This document shows, piece after piece, positions 10,628-23,139 of a stretch of 64,000 nt of DNA; the first letter of the stretch is position 1, and every line of letters begins with the position of its first letter. This DNA is from Delphinus delphis. Lineage: Eukaryota > Chordata > Mammalia > Artiodactyla > Delphinidae. The notes beneath the pieces are model-generated. The model ran no database searches, had not been told where the DNA came from, and worked only from the letters and a program-made list of their open reading frames with translations. Where the stretch lies: contig NC_082687.1 of the NCBI RefSeq assembly GCF_949987515.2, positions 23,110,148-23,174,147 of the forward strand, read 5' to 3'. Position numbers and translations under genes: made by a program.

Positions 10628-10950
10628 TTTTTTTAATTAATTAATTTTTTGGGGGGGCTGCATTGGGTCTTCGTTGCTGGGCACGGGCTTTCTCTAGTTG
10701 CGGTGAGTGGGGGCTATTCTTCGATGCGATGCACGGGCTTCTCATTGCGGTGGCTTCTCTTGCAGAGCACAGGCTCCAGGCACGCAGGCCTCAGCAGTCT
10801 CGGCACACGGGCTCCAGAGCACAGGCACAACAGCTGTGGCGAATGGGCCTAGCTGCTCTGCGACATGTGGGATCCTCCTGGACCAGGGATAGAACCGTGT
10901 CCCCTGCATTGACAGGTGGACTCCCAACCACTGCACCACCAGAGAAGTCC
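10628..10950 (-). mobile_element. Long CHR-1 SINE
   Basis: Reverse orientation of the long cetartiodactyl CHR-1: it begins with the 'ttttttttaattaattaatt' tail, runs through 'gcattgggtcttcgttgctg' and ends at 'caccaccagagaagtcc'. The target duplication is 'gggagtatac' (10618-10627) versus 'gggagtgtat' (10951-10960). Body substitutions and a mixed A/T tail show it is older than the short SINEs. Pol III boxes are degraded. Confidence 0.9.
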
Positions 10951-10960
10951 GGGAGTGTAT

Positions 10961-13900
10961 CTCAAGAGTTGAAAATTATTTGCCTTATAAATTAGTATAT
11001 TCGAATTTAGATTTTATTCACATTGAAAAGATATGATAACAGGAGAGAAGGTTCTCGTTAGTCCTAATTAATACAAAACATTGCTAAATTATAATTCTCA
11101 TAGTACAAAGGAAACTTCTAGCCTTTTAAATATTCCTTCGGTGGAAATCTTAGAGATGCAAGGACCTCATTCCTTCGAAGTCTATTTCACTCACAAGTGG
11201 GAGTAAAAGTAGAAGACAGAAGGATCTTCCTTACAGTCTCACTGAAGGAAAAAAAGTCCCATATTTAAACACACACACACAAAAGAGCTACTACAGAGCA
11301 ATATACGCGAATCAGTGACAGTGTGACAGATAGTATATCTAGGTTACTTTACGGACTGAATATGGGTTAAGGAAGAGAAATAGTTGTAGCATGATGAGGA
11401 ACTCAGAAAGCCCCCTAAAGAACAGTTTTAAGGTATGTAGGCTTTGGAACAAGGGAAAAGAAGACTGGACATTCTGAGTGGAGTTATCAGCATAAGGAAA
11501 GACAAGAATGTTTAGGGTATACAGTGTAGTAAGAGAGAAACCAATACGGTAAGAAACATATGTGGGGAGTCGATGCAAGAACTTGAACATTAGCAGGAGA
11601 CAATTCTAGACAATGCTATGGCTTCTGTATGACTATTCCATCAAGACTATTCTTGGGAGTTTTCTTTAAAGTTTTAAAAAGATGGAGTATCCCACAGAAT
11701 CTAACACTCAGAAGAGTAAAGTAAAGAGTACCAAGAACTTTGGCAAATGATGAAAATCATAAAAAAACAAAAAAGGCAAATTCATAAAAATGATCATAAG
11801 AACTCTTCCTCATATAAAGTCCTCTTTAAGAATTACTTTTTAATCATTTCTCAGTGAAAGTGTTCAATTATTTGTTCTCTGACTTTCAGTTTAAATTCTC
11901 TTTCGGAGCATATATGCCTGATGTTATAGCCCTATTTCTGTAAAGCATTGTGTCTATCCTATGTGAATGAGTCCAAGCATCGTGACAATTACATCACCCC
12001 TTTCATCACATGTGTAGAGGTATTTGTAACTTTCATTGTAATTCATGGTCATTAACTTATTAATCAACCTGAAAATCTGGTGCTTTACTTTCCATTGTTA
12101 CTTTATAGTAGTTTATAAAAAATAATATAAAATATAATTTGTAATAAGCTCTTAAAATATCAGAAGAATTTTATTCTTTAAAAAAATTTTCAACGTGTGC
12201 TACACCTACAAAATATTCTACAGCCAATAATAATAAACCACAATGAAACCAATCTCTAAACAATATATTTACACCTTATTTCTTAGTGCCCTAGAACATA
12301 AAGAACGCTGTATACTAGCCTTATAACAGTTTATTTTCAATTATCAAAAATGTATTTAGAGTACATCAAAAAACTGCCGAACCCTTAATATCCCATTTCA
12401 CTTTCCTACAGGGAAGTTAAATATATATGAAAATAATACTTAATATTCCTACATAATACAAATAAATTACAAACATGAAAATTTCTTAATTGAAATTCAA
12501 CTTATTTCCAGGACATATAAACCTGTGTAAAAATAGAACAGAATAATGGTCTCTATTTTTGTGCATAATCTTACTAGGTACAGAGAAGGATATTTTAACC
12601 CAACTAGGTTAAGCTGCCTCTATTTTGGGGCAACAAAATTAAGAATATTGTGACCAACAGACTTCAATAACTTTACACAGCGAAGCACTACATGAAAACT
12701 TATTTTAGACCCTTTTTGAAAAAGTCAAATGTAGAACTTCCAGGTATCTGCACACACAAAAGTTCCTGTTAACCCAAAAGATTGCTCTCTGAGCCCCATT
12801 GCCAGAGTTAATGGTACACAAAATGAGTGTGTTAGTCATCGCGTGCAACTGAGAAAGGCTGAATGGTCCCATTTGTCCAAAACTAGCACCTTCACTAATA
12901 TGCCTTGAACTTCTACTATTTAAACACTGAAATTTAAATGCATATATCCCATTTAGGATAATAGAGACAGAGCATCTTTGCCTTATTAACAGGAATATTT
13001 TATAAAGTTGCAAACACCCCTATTTTAATGAGTCCAAAGGACCAACCTAAAGAGGTGATGACATGAACACCATTTCTCCCACCCCAGTTACTCTTTCACA
13101 CCTCACTCCCAACCTCCACACAAAAGCCAGCATCCTAGAGTATAATCTCTTTGGGAGTGTTATCAGACCAGAGCGCTTGGACTGTCAGTATACAGAACTG
13201 GTTCTTTATTGGCACATCGGGGAGAAGCAAACTTTGTTACTCCGGGTACATGATGCTGGATATTCTGCCACATTAATGGGAATTTCCCTCCTACACCACA
13301 ACTCCTTCTTTGCTACATTCAGTTCGAAGTAAGTTTATCCCTATCTTAAATAAATGAAATCAAAGCCTAACAAAATTGAATGTATTAGTATATACATACC
13401 TCTGAAAAAAGAAAAATTTCACATGAATGCATCCTGGGTGGTCTGTGCTCTCTTCATTAGCTCCATCTCACTCAGTGTGTTTCCTTCTCTGTCTTTACTG
13501 TGTCATCTTCTACTGATTCCGCCTCAGCCAGCGTTTTTCTACCATACATCTCCCTATGCTTGTATCACAGCACTCAGCTTCAACCCCTTCCACATACTGT
13601 CTAGGTATTAGTTTTCATTATAATGCCTCTCTTTAGGGAGTCACCGTTAATAGTTCTAAGCTAAAGGAAACCCTCCATTGATTTCACTAACCATTTAAAA
13701 ATGCCTTATAGTTTGACTTAACATTTTAGTATAGTGGACCTACAATTGAAAATCAACATTACAGGAGAGAAGCTACTTCCTTAAGGGGTTTACGCCTCCC
13801 TTGAAGCATTAACTAAAAGCCAAAAGTAAGTAGAAACACCCCAGTTTGTAATTCAACCTAACTATTTTTGCTCCACTGCAAATTAAAGTTCATAAACCAG

Positions 13901-14897
13901 TTTTCTGCTGATGTCCATTAAATTCAAATGCTTCCTTTGTTTCAGCACTCATTTGTTTTATAGGAATTCGACAATTTGTCAAAAATAGAACCCAGTTAGT
14001 TCCAATTAGTATGTGACCTAGTACACATTTCAACAAATCCAGTATGTGCGTTGCTATATACAAAGCGACATCATATCTTCATAGCTATATAAGCAGATAG
14101 TATTGATAGATGGGTTTAGTTCCCAACACAATTCTAACTTTTCAGAAACTTTTCTATTAAAAACTCTTTTGAGACATCACCTTTATTCATAAATCATACA
14201 CACATTTTATATCTGCATCTACGCCCCACTTTGCTTACACGTATATGTCATTAGAATATTTGCATGATTGTTCATATTCTTAGGCTAACATATATAAACA
14301 AATCACATAGCAATTGGAAAATTTAGCAACTAAATATGCAATCATTGAGTATAATCAGGCATGCTATTCAACAACTGTATGATATAATTCAATCTTTCCA
14401 AAGAAAATATATGTTTTGTGTAAGAGTGTCTTTGTCAAACTCGATGAAGTTTTTCTAGGAATTTGTACTGAACTTTTTTGTCTATTAAAAAAATAATATG
14501 TAAAGCCATCTGACTGATGCTTAAATAAGAGGAAAATTTTAATCAAAAGAATCTCATTCTCTTATTGTCTACCATTTGTAAATGTCATACACTAATTGGA
14601 CCTATTTCCAAACAGAGTACAATCTTCTAGTCAAGATCCTATCCACACATTAACATAAATGCAAGAGTAGTGCTGGAAAATTCATCATTAATCACAGTGC
14701 TTCAAGCTAACATATATTTTAAAATTTACTGGTCACTTCCTAAATATGATGGTCATCAAAAATCATTCCTTTTACTTTTCAGATGATTTACTTTTTTGAT
14801 GGATTATTCCATAGTTAAGACCAGTAATCAAGAAAAACCAACCAGTTGAATGTATCAGAGTTAAACAGACTAATATATATATTAAAATAAGCATTAC
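10961..14897. other. Repeat-poor stretch left of the candidate exon
   Basis: No transposable element is recognised over almost 4 kb, which is unusual for this window. An open frame of 89 codons occurs at 13063-13332 (plus) and one of 102 codons at 12705-13013 (minus). Neither shows a domain or paired splice sites, so I do not call them genes. An ACAC run lies at about 11270-11280. Confidence 0.45.
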
Positions 14898-14960
14898 CTT
14901 GGTCTGATTTTTCATAAAGGATAGCAGATCTCTTGCCAGGTGACACCATTTCTTTGGGTT
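14898..14960 (-). CDS. Candidate 63-nt internal exon of an unidentified host gene
   Basis: On the minus strand a pyrimidine-rich tract 'ctcttttctttttacccac' is followed by AG at 14961-14962, then 63 nt, then the donor AAG|gtaatg with the GT at 14896-14897. The length is divisible by three. In phase 0 it reads 21 codons without a stop, beginning NPKKWCHLARDL; another frame is also open, beginning PKEMVSPGKRSA. The third frame has a stop. The segment sits in repeat-poor DNA. I do not recognise the protein. If real, it is one exon (perhaps alternatively used) of a gene transcribed right to left, with the neighbouring exons outside the window or unrecognised. Chance splice pairing remains possible. 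Confidence 0.35.
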
Positions 14961-15845
14961 CTGTGGGTAAAAAGAAAAGAGATTAATAAAAACAACCTTT
15001 CTTTTCACCCTTTAAATGCTTCTTAAAAACATTTATTAGTAATAAAGGTCAGAGAAGAAAATCATTTAACAAAATATTCAGCTCCGTTCAGCAGCTGCCT
15101 TGGGAACCACTTACTTTAAATGACAAATAACTTCCCCAAAGGCCCCCTCTCCCCTGCAGCTGAAAACAAGGGTGACTGCCACAGATCCTCAGCCCTGTTT
15201 TCTTTGCTTCTCTCTCTTTTCTCACATGGCAACAAGACTAGCACTCGAGCAAGGAAAAGAATTAGCTTCAATCATTTCAAAAGATAAGATGTAATTCATG
15301 TTGGGACAGAACATTTACTTGGAATGCAACAGACTGAAATGGAATTTGCAATTATCTAAATTAGTTTCCTCCCTCCCCCAGCGAGTATGGCTTTTAAAAT
15401 GTTCGTGCAAGTCTGGGTATTTTTCTATTCTGTCTTTCCACAAAAATGATAAAATGAGATATTGTGGATTGACTTAGTAAATAATTGCAGATTACCCTCC
15501 TTAGGAGCTGCAATTTTAGAGCTTTTCTATGCTGCACTGAGGAGAAAAGTACTTTATAGGAGTCAAAAGTTATGAAAATATATCTTTTTCCTTCCCTTAG
15601 CATATAACCATCTTGAGGAGTGTCCCATAAAAGATTTTATTGCATCATTATCAGAATGTTCACACTGCAAGATAAGAAATTCAAGTCTAAGCCATAGCTC
15701 TCCAGGAAGGACTATCACATAGATAGGTAAGAATTTTAAATTCACCCCTTAAGAAAGTTATTTGACTGAAGAAATGTTAACAGTTAAAAGCAACGTTGAT
15801 TATTTGACTGTAACAGTCACTATAAGAACAGTCATATAACTGCAA
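14961..15845. other. Repeat-poor stretch right of the candidate exon
   Basis: No transposable element recognised. It includes a somewhat GC-richer patch around 15085-15200 and C/T-rich patches near 15365. It would be intron if the exon call is right. Confidence 0.4.
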
Positions 15846-16055
15846 TCACCAAAACCTCTTACTAGCTGTGTGAAATTAGGCAAGGAAATTAGACTCTGTA
15901 AACATTCCTTTCTCATCTGTAATATCAGAATGCTAATTCTTTCTACTTCAGAGAACTGACAGGATAAATAGGTGAGATAAATACACAGAAAGGACACAGA
16001 ATTAATGAATGTTAGCCAAGATAATCATGAACGTTACTATTACTATTATTATCAT
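15846..16055 (+). repeat. MIR SINE
   Basis: 'cttactagctgtgtgaaatt', 'tttctcatctgtaatatcag' and an ending of ATTACTATTATTATC type match plus-strand MIR. Old and diverged. Confidence 0.75.
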
Positions 16056-16549
16056 TGTTCTCCTTTTTAAAAAAAATCTTGCAACCCCTTTGAAAATCAC
16101 TGCCCTGATGAGCCACATGGTGGAATGATTAAAATCTTACCATACTGGTTGTTACTTGATTTGCTGATTTATTAGTCACACTCTGTGATGGCAAAGGAAA
16201 TAAAGAGTTGTTTTAGGTCTTTGGGCAGGTAAGAGAAAAAGATTAAACAGCGTTTCAGGAGAATGAGTAACCTCTCACCCCACTGCAGTAGCTTCCTTTG
16301 ACTTTGCTGGGGGTTTTAATTTAAATATGTCCTCCAAGAAATTGGGATACTTCAAGATTCACTTAAAGCAACTGACCCCTGTCTGCTCTTGTAAATATTC
16401 AATCCAATTCAGAAAACACCTACTGAGCTCCGATTGCAAGGAAGGGTACACCAGAGACTTTAGAGAAACCATTATAAATAGAAAGGATTCAAGAAAAACA
16501 GTTTAGTGGAAGAAAGGTTTGTAAGTAATTCATGAAAAAACCATCATTA
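16056..16549. other. No recognised feature
   Basis: Unique-looking DNA up to the target site of L1-A. Confidence 0.45.
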
Positions 16550-16561
16550 AACAACATACAA

Positions 16562-19500
16562 CAAGACCCGTATATATGCTATCTATAAGAAACCCACTTC
16601 ACACCTAGGGACACATAACACACTGAAAGTGAGTGGATGGAAAAAGATATTCCATTCAAATGGAAATTAAAAGAAAGCTGGAGTAGCAATTCTCATATCA
16701 GAAAAAAAGACTTTAAAACAAAGACTATTACAAGAGACAAAGAAGGACACTACATAATGATCAAGGAATCAATCCAAGAAGAAGATATAACAATTGTAAA
16801 TATTTATGCACCCAACATAGAAGCACTTCAATACATAAGGCAAATACTAACAGCCATAAAAGGGGAAATCAACAGTAACACAATCATAATAGGGGACATT
16901 AATACCCCACTTTCACCAATGGACAGATCATCCAAAATGAAAATAAATAAGGAAAGACAAGATTTAAATGATACATTAAACAAGATGGACTTAATTGATA
17001 ATTATAGGACATTCCATCCAAAACAACAGAATACACATTCTTCTCAAGTGCCCATGGAACATTCTCTAGGATAGATCATATCCTGGGTCACAAATCAAGC
17101 CTTGATAAATTTAAGAAAATTGAAAACGTATCAAGTATCTTTTCTGACCACGACGCTATGAGACTAGATATCAATAACAGGAAAAACTCTGTAAGAAATA
17201 CAAACACATGGAGGCTAAACAACACACTACTTAATAACCAAGAGATCACTGAAGAAATCAAAGAGGAAATCAAAAAATACCTAGAAACAAATGACAATGA
17301 AAAGACAACGGCCCAAAACCTATGGCATGCAGCAAAGGCAGTTCTAAGAGGGAAGTTTATAGCAATACAATCCTACCTTAAGAAACAAGAAACATCTCAA
17401 ATAAACAACCTATCCTTACACCTAAAGCAATTAGAGAAAGAAGAACAAAAAAACCCCAAAGTTAGCAGAAGGAAAGAAATCATAAAGATCAGATCAGAAA
17501 TAAATGAAAAAGAAATGAAGGAAACAATAGCAAAGATCAATAAAACTAAAAGCTGGTTCTTTGAGAAGATAAACAAAATTGATAAACCATTAGCCAGACT
17601 TACCAAGAAAAAAAGGGAGAAGACTCAAATCAATAGAATTAGAAATGAAAAAGGAGAAGTAACAACTAACACTGCAGAAATACAAAAGATCATGAGAGAT
17701 TACTACAAGCAACTATATGCCAATAAAATGAACAACCTGGAAGAAATGGACAAATTCTTAGAAATGCACAACCTTCCAAGACTGAACCAGGAAGAAATAG
17801 AAAATATAAACAGACAAATCACAAGCACTGAAATTGAAACTGTGATTAAAAATCTTCCAACAGGGCTTCCCTGGTGGCGCAGTGGTTGAGAGTCCACCTG
17901 CCGATGCAGGGGATGCGGGTTCGTGCCCTGGTCCGGGAAGATCCCATGTGCCGCGGAGTGGCTGGGCCCGTGAGCCATGGCTGCTGAGCCTGCATGTCCG
18001 GAGGCTGTTCTCCACGGCAGGAGAGGCCGCAGCAGTGACAGGCCCGCGTACCGCAAAAAAAAAAAAAAAAAAAAATCTTCCAACAAACAAAAGCCCAGGA
18101 CCAGATGGCTTCACAGGCGAATTCTATCAAACATTTAGAGAAGAGCTAAACACCTATCCTTCTCAAACTCTTCCAAAATATAGCAGAGGGAGGAACACCC
18201 CCAAACTCATTCTACGAGGCCACCATCACTCTGATACCAAAATCAGACAAAGGTGTCACAAAGAAAGAAAAGTAAAGGCCAATATCACTGATGAACATAG
18301 ATGCAAAGATCCTCAACAAACTACTAGTAAACAGAATCCAACAGCACATTAAAAGGATCATACACTATGATCAAGTGGGGTTTATCCCAGGAATGCAAGG
18401 ATTCTTCAATGTATGCCAATCAATCAACGTGATACACCATATTAACAAATTGAAGGAGAAAAACCATATGATCAACTCAATAGATGCAGAGAAAGCTTTC
18501 AACAAAATTCAACACCCATTTATGATAAAAACCCTCCAGAAGGTAGGCATAGAGGTTACTTTCTTCCACATAATAAAGGCCATATATGACAAACTCACAG
18601 CCAACATCATCCTCAACGGTGAAAAACTGAAACCATTTCCACTGAGATCAGGAAGAAGACAAGGTTGCCCACTCTCACCACTATTATTCAACATAGTTTT
18701 GGAAATTTTAGCCACAGCAATCAGAGAAGAAAAAGAAATAAAAGAAATCCAAATCCGAAGAGAAGAATTAAAGCTGTCACTGTTTGCAGATGACATGATA
18801 CACTACACAGAGGATCCTAAAGAGGCTACCAGAAAACTGCTAGAGCTAATCAATGAGTTTGGTAAAGTAGCAGGATACAAAATTAATGCACAGAAATGTC
18901 TTGCATTCCCATACACTAATGATGAAAAATCTGAAAGGGAAATTAAGAAAACACTCCCATTTACCATTGCAACAAAAAGAATAAAATAGCTAGGAATAAA
19001 CCTACGTAAGGAGACAGAAGACCTGTATGCGTAAAATTATAAGACACTGATGAAAGAAATTAAAGATGATACAAATAGATGGAGAGATATACCATGTTCT
19101 TGGATTAGAAGAATCAACATTGTGAAAATGATTCTACTACCGAAAGCAATCTACAGATTCAATGCAATCCCTATCAAACTACCAACAGCATTTTTCACAG
19201 AACTAGAACAAAAAATTTCACTATTTGTATGGAAACAGAAAAGACCCCGAATAGCCAAAGCAATCTTCAGAAAGAAAAACGGAGCTGGTGGAATCAGGCT
19301 CCCTGACTTCAGTCTATACTACAAAGCTACAGTAATCAAGACAATATGGTACTGGCACAAAAACAGAAATATAGGTCAATGGAACAGGATAGAAAGCCCA
19401 GAGATAAACCTACACATATATGGTCACCTTATCTTTGATAAAGGAGGCAAGAATATACAGTGGAGAAAAGAAAGCCTCTTCAATAAGTGGTGATGGGAAA

Positions 19501-20505
19501 ACTGGAGCTACATGTAAAATAATGAAATTAGAACACTCCCTAATACCATACACAAAAATAAACTCAATATGGATTAAAGACCTAAATGTAAGGCCAGACA
19601 CCATCAAACTCATAGAGGAAAACATAGGCAGAACACTCTATGACATAAATCACAGCAAGATCCTTTTTGACCCACCTCCTAGAGACATGGAAATAAAAAC
19701 AAAAATAAACAAATGGGACCTAATGAAACTTAAAAGCTTTTGCACAGCAAAGGAAACCACAAACAAGATGAAAAGACAACCCTCAGAATGGGGGGAAATA
19801 TTTGCAAATGAAGGAACTGACAAAGGATTAATCTCCAAAACATACAAGCAACTCATGCAGCTCAATACCAAAAAAACAAACAACCCAATCCAAAGATGGG
19901 CAGAAGACATAAATAGACATTTCTCCAAAGAAGATACATAGATTGCCAACAAACACATGAAAGAATGCACAATGTCATTAATCATTAGAGAAATGCAAAT
20001 CAAAACTACAACGAGATATCATCTCACACCACTCAGAATGGCCATCATCAAAATATGTACAAACAATAAATGCTGGAGAGGGTGTGGAGAAAAGGGAACC
20101 CTCTTGCACTGTTGGTGGGAATGTAAATTGATACAGCCACTATGGAGAACAGTATGGAGCTTCCTTAAAAATCTAAAAATAGAACTACCATACGACCCAG
20201 CAATCCCACTACTGGGCATATACTCTGAGAAAACCATAATTCAAAAAGAGTTATGTACCCAAATGTTCATTGCAGCTCTATTTACAATAGTCAGGACATG
20301 GAAGCAACCTAAGTGTCCATCAACAGATGGATGGATAAAGAAGATGTGGCACATATATATAATGGAATATTACTCAGCCATAAAAAGGAATGAAACTGAG
20401 TTATTTGTAGTGAGGTGGATGGACATAGAGACTGTCATACAGAGTGAAGTAAGTCAGAAAAAGAAAAACAAATACCATATGCTAACACATATATATGGAA
20501 TCTAA
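16562..20505 (+). pseudogene. L1-A ORF2 remnant (endonuclease/reverse transcriptase)
   Basis: ORF2p nicks target DNA and reverse-transcribes L1 RNA. Visible pieces in order: endonuclease part 16637-17074 (GDINT where the family has GDFNT); linker 17158-17862; a SINE interruption; reverse transcriptase 18291-18989 with [11 protein letters not shown] and the catalytic LFADDM at about 18780; later parts 19050-19493 and 19420-19941; and 19957-20505 with the C-terminal Cys/His motif [18 protein letters not shown]. The start is lost, a frame change occurs between 17.07 and 17.16 kb, the SINE separates linker from RT, a stop lies near 18990, and further frame shifts follow. The FD after DAEKA reads FN. 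No functional protein can be made. Confidence 0.92.
17863..18070 (+). mobile_element. Short CHR-1-type SINE nested in L1-A
   Basis: Perfect target duplication 'aaaaatcttccaaca' at 17848-17862 and 18071-18085; the target is L1-A ORF2 sequence. The SINE therefore inserted after L1-A. Head, boxes and A tail are complete; a few CpG-type changes are seen. Confidence 0.94.
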
Positions 20506-20883
20506 AAAAAAAAGAAAAAAAATGGTCAGAAGAACCTAGGGGCAAGACGGAAATAAAGATGCAGACCTACTAGAGAATGGACTTGAGGATACGGGAAGGG
20601 GGAAGGGTAAGCTGGGACAAAGTGAGAGAGTGGCATGGACATATATACACTACCAAATGTAAAATAGATAGCTAGTGGGAAGCAGCCGCATAGCACAGGG
20701 AGATCAGCTCGGTGCTTTGTGTCCACCTAGAGGGGTGGGATAGGGAAGGTGGGAGGGAGGGAGATGCAAGAGGGAAAAGATATGGGGATATATGTATAAC
20801 TGATTCACTTTGTTATAAAGCAGAAACTAACACACCATTGTAAAGCAATTATACTCCAATAAAGATGTTAAAAAACCAACAAC
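20506..20883 (+). other. L1-A 3' UTR with G-rich tract
   Basis: The 3' UTR includes several runs of three or more G at 20731-20763 (ggggtgggatagggaaggtg, then gggagggaggg), a pattern able to form a G-quadruplex, as known for L1 3' UTRs in mammals. It ends with 'actccaataaagatgtta', which contains an AATAAA signal. Confidence 0.8.
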
Positions 20884-20960
20884 AACAACATACAATGTGT
20901 TGAAGCAACAGAACAAATTGAAAGAATATTCTGCAGTTAGGAAAGGGTCATTTTAAAAAT

Positions 20961-21350
20961 AATCATATGATATCTCTTATATGTGGAATCTAAAAAATGA
21001 TACAAATGAACTTATTTACGAAACATAACCGACTCACAGACATAGAAAACTTACGGTTACCAAAGGGGAAAGGGGAGCAGGGGGAGGGGTAAATTAGGAG
21101 TTTGGGATTAACATACACACACTACTGTATATAAAATAGATAACCAACAAGGACCTACTGTATAGCACAGGGAACTCTACTCACTGCTCTGTAATAAGCT
21201 ATATGGGAAAAGACTCTGAAAAAGAATAGACATATGTATATGCATAACTGAATCACTTTAGTGCTGTACACCTGAAACTAACACAACATTGTAAATCAAT
21301 TATGCTCCAATATAAAATAAATTTTAAATAAATAAATAATCTTTAAAAAA
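20961..21350 (+). repeat. Older L1 3'-end fragment
   Basis: Contains 'atatctcttatatgtggaat', 'tgtatagcacagggaactct' and 'attgtaaatcaattatgctc', the wording of L1 3' UTRs, with more divergence from L1-C than L1-A shows. A second G-rich tract lies at 21063-21090. It ends in an A/T-rich tail. It is the 3' end of an independent, older L1. Confidence 0.8.
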
Positions 21351-21473
21351 AATTCTATCAGAATAACTGAACTGATGTACACTCAGTCCTGACCATCAGT
21401 CCTGTTTGGTCTAAGAAAATTTCACAGGAGGGAAGGACTTGGAAAGACTAAGTCTGTCAGGTAGGTAAGTAGG

Positions 21474-21850
21474 GATGGTAGTTAAGGTGACATTACATGG
21501 AGTGAGGGTAGACCCTTAATCTAATATGACTGGTGTCCTCATAAGATGAGACACAAATACAAACATATACGCAGATGGGAGAATACCACGTGAAGAAAAA
21601 GACACAGAGGGAGATGTCCATGTAACTAGGGAGGCAGAGATGTGCTTACAAGCCAAGGAATGCAAGGATTGCCAGCAACACCGGAAGCTGAGAAAGTCAT
21701 GATCCCCTAGCACTTTCAGAGAGAACATGGCCCTGCTGACATCTTGACTTTGGACATCTTGCCTCCAGAACTGTGAGAGAATAAATGTCTCCTGTTCTAA
21801 GCTACCCAGGTTGTGGTAGTTTGTTACAGCAGCCCGAGGAAACTAATACA
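21474..21850 (+). repeat. MLT1-family LTR (ERVL-MaLR), partial
   Basis: 'aatctaatatgactggtgtc', 'acacagagggagatgtccat', 'ttgcctccagaactgtgaga' and the end 'cagcccgaggaaactaatac' are typical of MLT1C/D-type LTRs. The 5' part is missing and no internal retroviral sequence is present. Confidence 0.85.
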
Positions 21851-23139
21851 ACATCTTTTGAGCCAATAAGAATTAGGCCTTTACCCATACCCTGAACACT
21901 TGAGGCTTAAAAAAAACAAACAAACAAACAAACAAAAAAACTTATAGTTACATTGATTCACCATAGTCTCAATTTAGAAATTAGAATACCCAGCTACATA
22001 TAAAAAGCTGACTTGAACTTCAAATTGTCTACCCTCCATAGCTAGGATCTGCTGCAGTGGAAACCGGCAGCCAGTGAAGAAGGTCCCCTTTTGTTTCTCC
22101 AGGTCCTTCCTCCCCAGCCAGTTAACCTTGGTTCCAATGCCTCTGGAATATGGGAGTGGAGTTAAAGAGGGGAGGTGGGGACAGAAGTGGTCAATGGAGA
22201 AGGAAAGGTGACGTTCTGGTTACTGATCTAAGTGGGCTGCTATATATTTAACGCTGATTCTTAACCAATGGATTCTTTTCCAGGTTCTTCAGTGATTGCT
22301 CCCTCTTCTCCAATCACTGGGGACCTTTCATCTGTACAGCCCTTGATGGGAGTCATACATCTCACTTTATCACTTACTATATCCTCAGCTCCAAGTGACA
22401 CCTTCAGTTTCTATCTGCTGAGACCAGCTCAGCCTCAGGGTAGCCTTTGGGGACAGGACCTAGACAGCCTCATGATGACGTTCACGTTCACTGCACACAT
22501 CTGCTCCACAGGGAACTCTCCAGCAAACCCTGGGAAAATGGGCTAATCCCAATTCAGCCTCTTTCCTTTGTTCTACCATGAGCCACTCACTAGCTCATCT
22601 CCTGGCCTTTACATTCATTAGAAACCAGCACTGTCTCTACTGCCACCTCCAAGACTTCAAGGAATACATATTAAACTCTCACTGAGTCTCCTTGATGCAC
22701 CTCTTTCTAGCACTGAGAGGGGAAGAGTGGAAGTGGTACACAACCTACCTCCTTGTGGACATGGCTAGTGAAGCCTCAGTTCACTAAAAAGAAATCAGCC
22801 TTTAATTTCCAGATCCCACACCCCTTTTGTATTGGGAATGTAGGGATCGTCCAACTAGCTCTCATGCTCCTACTAGGGAATTTCTACAAGGTAATGTGTC
22901 TCATATATCACTTTGCTGTCTGATAGCTATTGCCTTAAGAGGTCAAAATTTTCCAATTTTACAGCCTGTGATATTAGTTTTCATAATTTGCGCTTTAAAA
23001 GACCCATGGGGGAAGCAGCTACAAATTGTAAAATACGTCTACTGGATTTTTTTTTTAAGTTTCCTGAACATTCCATGAATTTTACATTGTTCTTCAATAT
23101 AACTTCTCCTTTTCAGTCAGGAAGGTGCTCAACGGCTCC
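21851..23139. other. No recognised feature apart from a CAAA microsatellite
   Basis: A short (aaac)n tract lies at about 21910-21942. The rest is unique-looking; open frames such as 22268-22546 have no recognisable domain. Confidence 0.45.

Larger units (their letters stand above)
16562..20883 (+). mobile_element. L1-A: 5'-truncated L1 LINE
   Basis: The element starts inside the ORF2 endonuclease region, so ORF1, the 5' UTR and the first ORF2 codons are missing. It runs to the L1 3' end and the tail 'gttaaaaaaccaacaacaac'. A 12-bp target duplication 'aacaacatacaa' lies at 16550-16561 and 20884-20895. A short SINE is inserted at 17863-18070, leaving about 4.1 kb of L1. This is the usual product of incomplete target-primed reverse transcription. 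Coding frames are broken in several places, so it is dead. Confidence 0.93.

Noticed and set aside
12705..13013. 102-codon minus-strand frame
   Set aside because: No domain, no splice support, no recognisable family; could only be revisited if transcript data showed a terminal exon here.
13063..13332. 89-codon open frame on the plus strand with a protein-like look
   Set aside because: A donor-like 'gaagtaagt' follows its end, but no acceptor, domain or recognisable relative was seen; the length is within chance for this base composition.
21910..21942. Repeated caaac units considered as a regulatory array
   Set aside because: A simple microsatellite with no further structure.
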